Assembly: GCA_014898415.1 (NCBI GenBank) | Contig: RCTD01000034.1 | Location: 372,001-436,000 of the forward strand | Reading direction: 5' to 3' | DNA from: Stromatinia cepivora | Taxonomy: Eukaryota; Ascomycota; Leotiomycetes; Helotiales; Sclerotiniaceae | DNA: 64,000 bases | In this document: piece after piece, positions 23,188-33,800 of the stretch | How the letters are laid out: each line of letters starts with the position of its first letter | Position numbering within the stretch: position 1 is the stretch's first letter | Translations under genes and position numbers: made by a program | Notes under the pieces: generated by a model | What the model was told of the DNA's origin: nothing | Databases searched by the model: none | The model's input: the letters and a program-made list of their open reading frames with translations, nothing else

Positions 23188-24719
23188 ATGGACGCGCCAA
23201 ACAAAACTCCAGCTCTTGCAGCTGCAGCTGCAGCTGGATCCAATGACACAACCATAGGCGAATCATCTCCTCCTAAATATGTCCCTCAATTCTCTGCCGC
23301 GACCGAAATGATTCTTCAGCGCATGAAAGCAGGAATAACTGGAGGGCTGTCCAGTATTGGCATTACAGGGACACCACCGGGCTACGAGGAAATGCGCAGA
23401 AACGTTATGTCGGGCATGAAAACTACACAGAATATGCAAATAAATACACCGCCACCAAGATATCAAACTAGCAAAAAGCCAACTCCCAAAGCCAGTGCCA
23501 CACCTAAAACTGAGACCCCAACAGGCTCTGTAAATAGCGCAGGAACAAAAAAGAAAGGAAAGGGACCCAGGGCAGGACAAAAGCGGAAAAGAGTCACGGA
23601 TGATAGTGAAAGTGCGGATGAGTCTGATGCTTTGAGTGGTCTAGGTGGAGATTCAGACTCGGACGGTTCGAACAGTGCGACTACGGAAATGCCAAAAATT
23701 ACACAGAGCGGGAGACAAATAGTGAAGCCGACACAATTCGTTCCTACACTGCCCGAGGCAAGTTCAAGAAAACGATCATCTGCGTCAACACATAAGCGAA
23801 GCCAAAATCAAGAACAAGCTTTATGCAAGAGATGTGGGAGAGGCAATAGCCCTCAGAATAATATGATAGTTTTTTGTGATGGGTGTAATTTGGGATGGCA
23901 TCAGATGTGCCATGATCCCGTGGTTTCGGAAGAAGAGGTGAAGGATGAACAAGCTCCATGGTTTTGCAATGATTGTGCGAGGAAAAGGGGTATTAAACCG
24001 GCACCATCTAAGACTGACGGTGTTAGTTGGGCTGGCAAAACACTAGATCAGGTATTCCTTGAACTATACTTTTTTGCTCTAAACTTCTTAGCTAACAAAC
24101 TTTGCAGAGAAGGGCATATCTAGCATTACTCCCTCATCCTCAGCTAGTAGAGCTTCTCGTTAAAGCTTCAGCCATTCACCCAGATATGCCTATATTCCCC
24201 GCTAATCCTCCGCCCCTCCAACCCCGCCAATCACAGAATACATCTCGCCCCACAACAAATCATGTCACACAACCATTCCCTCCCTCCGCCACATCCACAG
24301 CAGGTCTCTTCTCTCGTGCAGAATCAAATCCCTACGCCCCAATGAATTTTATTCGTAAAGTAGCCCCCAATTCCACGGCTTCTAATATCACCCCTTCTCC
24401 AATGTTTACCTCATCATTCCCGCCGGCACCAACTTTCGCTCATGCTTCTTCTGCTCCACCTACATTACCTCCACAAACCACGGCAGATCCTGAGTCAAAT
24501 GGAAACACCAATGGAATGGGTAATGGACAAGAACTGTTACAGGCAAGCAGAGAGTCTACTCCAAATAGTCCACCATATCCCAAAGCTGGAACGGGTCTTA
24601 TGAGTAAACTGGGCCCGGATGACGAGGATATCGAGTGGTTGGTTGATAACGGAGATTTTGAGGCTTTTAGCCATACGGTTTATGATGATCATGGGGAAAA
24701 GGATGCTGGGGTTATATGA
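23188..24719 (+). CDS. PHD-finger protein
   Basis: Two exons, 23188-24051 and 24108-24719; 56-nt intron, phase 0; about 491 residues. The start is the ATG of MDAPNKTPAL; the frame is open further upstream but lacks an ATG. After a disordered, Pro/Ser/Lys-rich N-terminal half with an acidic DSESADESDA patch comes one PHD finger at about residues 213-263. Its ligands are CKRC, CDGC, HQMC and CNDC in C4-H-C3 order. Such fingers read methylated or unmodified histone H3 tails, so a nuclear chromatin role is likely. The second exon begins RRAYLALLPHPQLVELLVKAS, a conserved helical segment, and then turns into low-complexity Pro/Ser/Asn sequence with an acidic end. I cannot name a characterised orthologue. 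Confidence 0.88.
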
Positions 24720-27021
24720 AGGGCAGCTGGGTTGGCTAGGTAAAATGAAGCTGGAAAGCACATTAAAGAGCACTAGAGTTTATGTACAGTTTTCTTGGGT
24801 GATGAGGCTATGCGTGGACAAAAGGACGATTCCGCTGGCAGGTGGTTGCTTGTTTCAGCATTTGTTGGCGAACGCGTTGTATTTTTGTACATAAGATTCC
24901 CGGTGGTTATTATTGCTAGCAAGGTGCATACATACATGCATTTATAATTATGTATGAAATAATAAAAAGACTAAATGCTCCAGGTGATGGTGTTTGAATC
25001 TTTTGGTATTTACAAATATCTCAGACTTTGGTGATGCCTATGGAATGATATGAGTTTTAGTGAACCCATGCAGTTATCCCCTTGATGTCCTCGATACTTC
25101 GTCTATCCCAAGTCAAGGTGAATTATGATGCAGGAGGTAGGTAGTCTAAAACTGCCAGGTGCAACAGGTGTATTGACTGAGGTCTTCCGCATGAAAAGCG
25201 ACTCACCACAAAACATTCATCTTGTCACTCATCAACCATTTTCCAACCATTTTTATATTTTTGATGCGAAATTAGGGGGTAGAAACCATCATAAATTGAT
25301 TGCGATCTTACAAGTGGCAAAAGTATGAGGGAATAGCTTTCTATCTATGGTCGATAAGTTAAAGGATAGGTTTTTCTCTCTCTACTCGGAATCTTCAGAT
25401 AAAGGGCAACCCCTCCTGTTTAGCAAACCGTCTTCCTCGGCTCTGGAATTGTCCGGTTTTCATCTGGTGTCTGCTTACAATGTTTTAGTATATATTCGAG
25501 ATTTCACCTCTGGCAAGTTAGCTCTTCTTAGCTGGGGATATTTGGTGTCTTGTTGATTAGGAGGTTAGTTGGCGTTCTGCTTCTTGTGAGATGAAGTGTA
25601 TAGTTTGAGCGAAAAGCTTGAGGGAAAGTAATTTTAGATGGGATCTAAATTCACATTTGTAGTGGTTCCCTTCCAAGGTACAACGGCGGATATCGATCGA
25701 AATCACCAGATGAAGATGAGCAAAGCAACTTAGAACTTTAGAGAGAGGGATACTATTGCAACTTCATGTCTGGCAGTTAAATTTCAATTCGCTTCTTTAG
25801 TCTTGACCATTGGCGCTTCATCTGCCAGTATTTATTTGCCTTTTCTATCGGAAGACAATCAAGTTTTCAATCTCAGATTGGAGATTCGGTGAGACATGAT
25901 CAAAGTATCAAGAATTCTCACTCTTATTCTCCGATATCCAATGCATTTTAGTACTTGACTAACACATATTTCGGTAATCTTTCAAGTATCCAATTCGCAA
26001 TGTTGGTCTACTTGACTAGGCAAATCGTATCTTTCATTTTGGATTATGTTATCGTTCTAGTACTAGGAATAACTTCACCTTTATCCCAGCTCCGTGCCTT
26101 TCCCTTCAACTTCTCACTAACAGAGTAGATTGCACGTACTCGGTCGCATGTTGAGATAGATGAACTCTTGCAACGATTTCTCTAAAATTTTTGAATCCTC
26201 TTCAGAACTCTCATATCTATGCATACACTATCATTCATTTCAGAGCTCATACTACTCAACTAATATTTGTTTGTAAATATGAATTGGCCTGATAGAATCT
26301 TTTAGAAATGTAAGATTACTTTGATCGTGTCCCAAATCTATGCTCTCACTGTCATGAGGATCATTCACTGATTGCGTTCTAGCCTGGGGTCTTCGGTATC
26401 AATATTTTCGGAGCCACCCTGCTCGTTTTTATCCTCCATATAGGCGCAATGATATGCAGTTCGACACGAAGGACGCGAGATTATACATAGTTGCATCTTA
26501 TGCCGCCTTAATAGTCTTAGAAATTCCTATCTTGACTCTGTTCTTTTTGATACCTACTCAGGTATTATAGGGCTTTATCATTAGTCACGCAGTCATTTGT
26601 GCTTTCTTGGGCTTCGTTAGGAGCACCAAGGAACGCGGTCTCATTCTAGGAACACAATGGTCTTCCGGAAACGCTACGGACAGACCTTTTCTGGCATAAC
26701 AACGCTTTCAAAATTCGGTTGGCATTTTCCACGAAAGTAGTTCAAATCCAGTACGTACCAGTCTGAATGATCACATTCACGACGGACTTTGGCTACTTTG
26801 AATCAGCATGACCACCATAGAGCCGCAATAGAATAACTCGACCCTCAATAAAAGGGTTGATTTCTCTATTGGACTTGCTGAGCAGAAACCATGAATGGAC
26901 AGTAGCCTTTACATAGCCATAGATCATTTAAAGAAGGAATATTATGTCAAATGCCAGTTCTCAAACCGAGAGTATAGCTCGGAGTTCTACCCCGTTACCT
27001 CTGAACCCACCCTGACTTACA
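24720..27021. other. 2.3-kb spacer without a recognised gene
   Basis: Only short frames, mostly under 70 codons, with no family resemblance and no consistent phase. AT-rich with occasional AGGTAGGTAG motifs (near 25135-25145). Nothing further can be supported. Confidence 0.55.
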
Positions 27022-28069
27022 TCACAAATGAGATTGTGGGGCCAAACCCTTCAAGAACCCCAAGACTCTCTTTACCAACTCTGGTACGACTTCAGGACTT
27101 TTGGTCAAGTTGTGTGAAGCACCATGTAAAACAGCAGAATTCTCCTCATCAACCTTTCCATCTCCCTTCTTCACAATATCAATCCATCGTTTCACTAATG
27201 CCTCTTTGTCGATATATTTCGGAACATACTCATCGTTTCCAGAAAATAAAATGCACAATGGGCTCCTAGCTGGCAAGCTTCCAAAGGTTTTCTTCAGTTG
27301 CTCGTCCGTAAGATCAGAGCTGAAATAGTCATCATCCCCATCATGGTTTGGACTCGTTAACGAGAGCCATCTCCTTGCACACACAGGCGATGGAAAGAAA
27401 CCTTCCGTAGCACTAGATGGTAAGGTTTCCTCACCATCACCAGCATCAACCATTTTTTGTGCTAGGGCAATGCTATTTTTCAGAACATTGGCATCCATTT
27501 CCTGTCCCAAAGCTTCACGATCGCTTGCTGAAGCTTGGATAATACCTCCGTCAATCGGAGCGTTTGTTTCGTGTCCGAGTCCTGTTAGGTATTCCATGAC
27601 ATCTTGACAACCAGTAGAATGTCCCATCAAGACAATCTTGCCTGATTTGATGGTTCGGAAGTAGGCGACACATTTAGATAACTCCTCGGCATCTTTCTTG
27701 AGGGAGGAGATACCCCATCCGGTGTATGCAGAACTTAGAAGAACTTGAGCAAGGCTCCAATCTGCCGGTAATTCATCTGAGATTGATGATGGGTATGGTA
27801 CAGTGAGTAAACCATCAGATAGACCACCAATGAAGATGACAATGTTTTGAGGTTCCGAGTCTGAAACTTTGGGAGTATGTTCGAAAGCAGTCAGTTTAGG
27901 TGTCTGTGGTACATTAGTAAAGGTACTATGAAGAAGTATTCCAACTGTCAACAGAGTCCAACGACAACCCTCAGGCTCAGATTCATGATTACAAAAGAAA
28001 CAACTGTATGAATACACATACAAATAAATGCGTGACACCTTTCCGCTGAGCAGGGACCGTGAAGGGCAT
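27022..28069 (-). CDS. DUF1749 alpha/beta hydrolase, SidJ-like
   Basis: Exon 2 (27944-27022) is certain. It shows KLTAFEHTP, FIGGLSDGLLTVPYP, the nucleophile elbow GHSTG, GNDEYVP with a likely catalytic Asp, and HGASHNL with a likely catalytic His. The frame has no usable ATG before the elbow, so an upstream exon is needed. I place it at 28069-28039 (MPFTVPAQRK), joined in phase 1 across a 94-nt intron (GTGTCA..TGACAG) to give RKVGILLHS. Product about 317 residues. DUF1749 includes Aspergillus SidJ, which hydrolyses the siderophore fusarinine C, but the family is broader, so the substrate here is open. It is divergent from mrpl28. The first exon is less certain than the rest. Confidence 0.8.
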
Positions 28070-28423
28070 TTTGATATATTCTCGAATCTACTTTGCTTTT
28101 GGGTTATCAAGAAAAGTCAAATGAAACTTAAAGTAAAATGGTGGTGGCTGCAAGATTGGGAAGATTCACAATGCCACTCTTTAAGAAAACACAACTGTTG
28201 GTTGAGATCGACCATCCAAAAGTGGAAGTTTGATGCCCACTGCGCACATCGTTTTATCGTCAACCCTACTTTCACGTGCACCATATTGACAGGGGTATCA
28301 ACTCAACTCAGATGAAATTTATCCCAACTTCCAAATCTCTTTCTGTCCATTCAATTCACAACAACAAGCTTTACCACCACGATTAATTTTCCTTCCCTTC
28401 CTTCACATAACATAATCTTCAAA
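28070..28423. promoter_or_regulatory. divergent promoter region, DUF1749 gene / mrpl28
   Basis: Some 354 bases lie between the two proposed start codons. The mrpl28 side has a C/T-rich leader (TTTTCCTTCCCTTCCTTCAC). CACGTG occurs at 28273-28278, a possible bHLH site. Confidence 0.5.
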
Positions 28424-29249
28424 ATGTCACCTCATCTCCCAACCCTATCACCATTCTTCCGCCTCCTCACACCTCTCCTCCAATCCTTCAGATCCACCAC
28501 CCTCCCCTCACTAAGCTCCACGACACCCTTCAGAACCTTCACCAGCACTCCATCTCTGCACAAGAAGAACCCTAATAGCAAAACCGATCCTCGAGTAACC
28601 CTCATCCGCTACCATCTTCAACATCCCAAGACTCCTCGCCCATTGCGTTTTTCACGTACGCGTGCGCTGAGACATTGGACCATCCATCGAGCTTGGATGA
28701 TATTAAGACGGAAGAAGAGGAATGAGGAAGAGGGAGAATTATACAGGTATGTCTGTCTACTCAGTCTAGTAAAGGTTTATTTTGCTGTGTTTTTAAATTT
28801 TCTACATTTCAATTCCTATTTTTCTTTTCCAATTCAAGAGTCGAAATTTTTTTCAATATGATGAAATATTCCGGATGTTAAACACATTATACTCCGAGAG
28901 CGCAAAACCCATGTGGAGATTTCCGTTGCCTTCCTTCTGATTGTCTATTCCCAATTCCAGCCTAACAAGCTTGTCTTCAAATTACTTACACCTTTCCCAT
29001 AATTTTTTCTCCTCAAAAAACTAACACTCACACCTCATTAGACTCCACCAATCAATGCACAACGCCATGGAAGACCTCCGGCTACTCGAAGGCGCCGGCC
29101 AAAAAGAAGCCGGTAGATTATACAGAGTGGCCCTCGAGAAAAAAGGAATTTTCGGAGAAGATGGAATTCCAATTGAGTACGCGAGGGCACAAACCGATAC
29201 ACCAGCGAAGGAACCATGGAATCACGGATGGACTAGAGGAATACAGTAG
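28424..29249 (+). CDS. mrpl28: mitochondrial large-subunit ribosomal protein mL40 (Mrpl28)
   Basis: Two exons, 28424-28746 and 29042-29249; intron 295 nt, long for this window, with a GTATGT donor and a CTAAC branch before ATTAG. Product 176 residues. It starts with a Ser/Thr/Pro/Arg-rich presequence, then DPRVTLIRYHLQHPKTPRPL and RFSRTRALRHWTIHRAW, the hallmark block of fungal mL40. Exon 2 begins in the helical part (MHNAMEDLRLLEG) and ends with IPIEYARAQTDTP and WNHGWTR, also family-typical. The joined Arg codon (AG/A) keeps the frame. It acts in the mitochondrial ribosome, like mrpl50 further left. Confidence 0.88.
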
Positions 29250-30627
29250 GCTGATAGAAGATATATGACAACAATAACATTACAAAGGTAAGCAATCGAG
29301 CACGCACATTTTATTTGTTTTTTGTATAGGTGGAGAGTAATATGATGATATACCTTATTCACAGACCTGTTCTGTAATCTTCTATGTGGACAAAAAAAGT
29401 ATCAACTGCTGTCTGATCTCTCTTTTATCTACTATTATGCTTTTAAGATTGATAGTGGAGCTTTTTACTAACAACTGAGTAGGGTTTGTGCAGTGAATAT
29501 AGAAGAGAATTTTGAGAGATAGATGTCATGGAAGAGAACATGCACTATTTGTATACTAAGCAGTTATGATGAACTTGTTTAACGACACAAGGGTTAAACA
29601 TGATTCGGATCAGAGACCCCGATGCACATGAGGCATTCTATTCAACGGGATTGAAGTTGGGGAGCTAGAATTAACGATCAGAATCGCGCCAAGTAAGCGC
29701 TGTGAAAGACGGAGGAAGATGCCGTCTATAAAGTCTGTACGAAATTATGGAAAAAAGGTCAATTCATATAGTAATCAGGCCACACCCACAAGCCCGCATC
29801 AGACGGCATTTGCTATGTAATTCTATGTACAAAGTCAATGTCTGTCCATCTCCGTCTCCATCTCCATCTCTCCACTTCTCAAATATGCATCGCGTCACCA
29901 TTCAATATCCATGTAAAAGTCCATCCATAACCATAAAACCACCCAACTATAACCATTAAAAACCCAACGCTAATCGGCAATACAGGCAAGTGCACCAACG
30001 ATTTCCATCCACATCCACAAACAACATCGAATTATCTCTCCGGCTATTCCTTCCAATAGGGAGCTCCAGCCAAACATACCCCCTTCCCACCTCGTTCCGA
30101 GACTTTTCCTCATGACTTCCAGGGCTTATGTAAATGAAATCCCAATTATGAGAGGAGCAGGAAATCAAAAACAAATACAAGAGTAAGGGAGCCGAGCCGA
30201 ACCAACCCCAAAGCCCGATAGTTCCCAGGCTATTTGTGGGAAAGAGTAAGACTGTGAAATAGAGACCGTCGTTTCGTGGTTGATCGCTGTTAAAAAGCAT
30301 TGTTTAGCCTAGCCACTTGAGAGAGAAACAATTAAATTCGTTCGCGGAGTACATTGGTATCATTGTCAGATCTGTTCGTGGTCCTGGCGTGTGGATCTTT
30401 TGTCAAAGGTACAAATTGACGTTGTCCTTTCACTGCTGTTAAAAATCCTGCGGCAGGTTGAATTGCCTATATACTTGCAATAGAGGAGGCATTTTCGACC
30501 CGCTCATGATTGGTAGTAATGATTGGGAAGATTCCGCCGTTTCCGAAACGTTCCAATTATATCCTATTTCGATTTTTTTCGTCTTGGTTCAGCATATCCC
30601 CATCCCCCAAACTCCGTTCGCCTATCC
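29250..30627. other. spacer between convergent genes
   Basis: Contains the 3' ends of mrpl28 and rho2, with a small CCATCT/CCGTCT repeat at about 29848-29875. A minus-strand frame of 114 codons at 29956-30300 begins with ATG and has one hydrophobic stretch. It matches nothing I know and could be part of the long rho2 3' UTR. Confidence 0.45.
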
Positions 30628-31632
30628 CTATAGCATAACACAACATCCGCTACTTTCCCCTTTTTCAAATGTTAAAAGTGCGGCTCGTGTGGCCGCTTCA
30701 AAGACATCGTCAACTCCATCGCCAGTCAACGATGAGCACTCCAAGTATTTCCTTGCACCGATAGCCTTTGCAATATCATCTGCTTCTTTCGTTCCCACAA
30801 ATTCAAGGGACTTCTTTCGCATTTCCTCTCTAGCCACAGGATCTTCTCGCAAGTCCTTTTTCAACCCAACAAGTATAATCGGAACGCCTGGACACCGCTC
30901 GTTTGCTTCTTCGACCCACTAGCCAAGACATTAGTACTTCGTATCAACTTTTCCCCAGAAATTGCAATCCTACTTTGTGTTTGACGTTATCCAATGAATC
31001 CGGAGTGTCGATTGAAAATCCTATTAAAATAACGTGGGCTTTCGAATATGCCAGTGGTCGTAATCTCTCGTAGTCTTCTTGACCTGCTGTATCCCATAAT
31101 GCCAATTGTACGGATTTTCCATCTACTCTGCAATCCGTCACATAATTTTCGAAAACAGTTGGAACCTAAAAATAGATAAGTTATCAGCACACTCAATTGA
31201 CAAAGATAAGGTGCAAAATTGCTGCGACTTAAAACATACATAATGCTATAATTAATGTTAGCAATCATGCCAAAATTCTAACCGTTGAAGAGACTTACTG
31301 TTGGGAAATACCCAAGTGTAAACACACTAAGTAGAGAAGTTTTACCACAAGCACCATCTCCAATTATAACCAACTTCCTGTACAAATGTCAATACCAGGT
31401 CTTTCACGGTGCGCGTTGCGTCATCATAACAAAAACTGATGGGGACGCGCTGACAACCGCCCAAAAAAGGGTCTGTTGCTTTTGCACTTCAAGGACCTCG
31501 GATATAGCGAGGCTGAGTAACAACACGAGTCGCCCGCCATATGCTCTCCCGATCGGAATTCCAATCTGTCATAACTTCATGGAATATGCCAACGTACCTT
31601 CGCATGACATTTTGTGCCGGTTGTTGAGTCAT
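30628..31632 (-). CDS. rho2: Rho-type GTPase Rho2
   Basis: Five exons on the minus strand: 31632-31598, 31377-31299, 31245-31240 (6 nt), 31165-30974 and 30918-30628; 200 residues. Motifs: P-loop GDGACGKT, effector region [30 protein letters not shown] and the C-terminal CVML prenylation box preceded by another Cys (palmitoylation candidate). [24 protein letters not shown] and KKDLRED are Rho2 rather than Rho1 features. Rho2 signals to protein kinase C and cell-wall alpha-glucan synthesis in fission yeast. Without the tiny third exon the switch I region would read FPT-VPTVF. With it, it reads [14 protein letters not shown], as expected. The introns on either side have good GTAAGT and GTATGT donors. 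Confidence 0.93.
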
Positions 31633-33800
31633 TTTCGCGGGATCGTATGATATTGTAGATATTGTATTGTCGTTGTTTGTAGAGGAAAAAGGATATCGCG
31701 TCGAGGATTTTAGGAGAAAACCATGCAACTATGGTGGTCAAGAAACTATGTTTGAGGAGGTCAATCACAATTCCGTAAAGATTTTCGTGTGGATTCGAGG
31801 GAAGATTATCGAAACGAGAGATTGTTAAGAAATGGAGAAATTTCAAAGCCTCAATTTTGAAGATGCTCGGATACAAGTGGCTCTCAGTGGGATGGATGGA
31901 CCGGTGAAAGGTAAGACGATGGATATGTACCTAGCAAATGGATCTTTGAGGAGTGAGTGTCTCAAAAAAGAATTGAAAAACCACAATGATTTTGTGAAGA
32001 TGGGTAATTTTGGAGAAGAATTGAAGTTATGCGAGGTTATTGAGGATATCTCCTTTTTAATTGTTTTAAGTAAAGTTAAAGAAGAACCCGGGTGGAGATT
32101 TCCGAAGAGTGAGAAGGCTGAGTCGTCGAACCGTGCACCTTTTTTTTTTAGAGCTCTGAATTAGGTTTAGTAGAAGATCTGTGAGATCTACAATGAGGTT
32201 CCGTAATCTGTTTGATGGAAACTGTTGACTTTGGAATGTTGCCAAAGTGCAGTCAATACAAACAGGTGATGTGCTGGAGAGTTGGGTGAATTTGAGTAGA
32301 GATGGATGATTCAAACCTTCAGGAATCGATGTGAATGGGTAGAAGGTACTCGGTAGGTAATACGCTGATGAGTAAGTGGATCCGGAAGTACCATGATATT
32401 TAGAGGAGTAGAAACTTGGAGGGAGTATCAGAAGAGGGGAGCTCAAAACTTCCAAGTACATATTGGTAGGTAGGTACGATACCGTATATGCTTGATTTTC
32501 TGGACTGTTTTGTGCATATGCAGTGTTGATGAGTTTCTTGCTTTATGCATCCCAAGGTCTAGAGTTTGAGTTTGATATATTATTAGAGTTACAAGGCTTT
32601 GCAAGCTAATCTATCTATCTAGAACACTTAGTAGGTACCTAGTTGTAGATAACTTCAACATGGAAATCATTTGGATGGTAGTGACTTGGTTGAAGTGATA
32701 AAGATGAATTTTAATTCACACTTCAAATATTCATATCACTCAGTTTGGTCTCTCGGGTGGGTAAGGTGTGAGTAATGAGGATGAAATTTATCTTGTTGAT
32801 TCTATGCCATTCTTAGAGGAGGTTCACATTCTAGGATTAGAACTAATCGAATTCATAAAATGTATCACAGAATTGAGTCTACCCCCATCCTTAGAGGAGG
32901 CTCACAGAATTGAGTCTATCCCCGTTCTAAGGTTCACAGAATTGGTTCTATCCCCGTTCTAAGGTTCACAGACTTGATTCTATCCCCATTTTAGGACTAC
33001 AACTAATCGTATTCATAAAATGTATCACAGATTTGAGTCTATCTCCGTTCTAAGGTTCACAGAATTGATTCTATCATCGTCCTTAGAGAAGGTTCACAGA
33101 CTTGATTCTATCCCCGTTATTGGTCGTCTAGAACTAGAACTAATCATGCTCACCAAAATGGACTCTGAATATTCTATATATATTTACCTATTCAAGCATC
33201 CAACATCAACTGCAGTATCTGCTATTTTCTCCATAAGGTCAAGGTGATGATGGCGGTAATATAACTAGTTGAGTTTGGTTTTGGAAGGTTACTTTATAAT
33301 AATAGGTGAATTTATAGATAACCCGTCCAAAAATGGATCTTGTCCTTATATACAAGGTCTGATGACTCAGCCACCTCACTCAGATTCAATTCAATAACCT
33401 TCAAAGGGTACCCGTACATCAATTTAACCTTCAAGCCCTTTAAAAACTCCCCTGCTGGATTTCACGGTGCCCTCTCAATAATAACAACCAGTCAAACCTA
33501 CATAGCCAAATAACTTCTCAAACTCCGAAATAATTACACGCGCACTCTCTGAAATAATAGTCCAGCCCTCATCCCCCACACAAATCATATTATTGTTCAT
33601 CCCGAAGCAAACAGACACCTTGGTGGGGCAGTCGCGAGAACTAGTTCTACAACTTTTGAGTAAGTCTGCAAGTGATATTTTGAAATTCTTCAACAGATAC
33701 GGTTTTTCGTTGATGCCGCTGGTCGATCCGAATCTAAAATTACCTTGTCACTTAGCCACGGTCGTCGCTACCGGATCCCTCAACCCTACACCCCTTCGGA
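31633..33800. other. 2.2-kb spacer before nst1
   Basis: Holds the rho2 promoter, a minisatellite listed separately and the nst1 upstream region. Frames at 31832-32164 (plus, 110 codons) and 32066-32461 (minus, 131 codons) start with ATG but overlap each other antisense and resemble nothing. A minus-strand frame at about 33475-33755 has protein-like composition (see findings). Confidence 0.5.
32815..33125. repeat. degenerate minisatellite, about 30-bp unit
   Basis: Diverged tandem copies of a unit like GGTTCACAGAATTGATTCTA followed by TCCCCGTTCTAA, about 30-33 bp long, occur six or more times. A longer unit is superimposed: the segment with ACTAATCGAATTCATAAAAT and ATGTATCACAGA occurs near 32845 and again near 33005, so a block of about 150 bp was duplicated. 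Confidence 0.85.

Noticed and set aside
26700..26760. TTCAAATCC-like B box suggesting a tRNA
   Set aside because: No matching acceptor stem, D arm or anticodon arm could be folded around it.
29956..30300. 114-codon minus-strand frame with ATG and one hydrophobic stretch
   Set aside because: No resemblance to any protein and it lies where the rho2 3' UTR is expected.
31285..31650. 121-codon plus-strand frame
   Set aside because: Antisense to rho2 exons 1 and 2.
31832..32461. Frames of 110 (plus) and 131 (minus) codons
   Set aside because: They overlap each other antisense, show no motif and sit in the rho2 upstream region.
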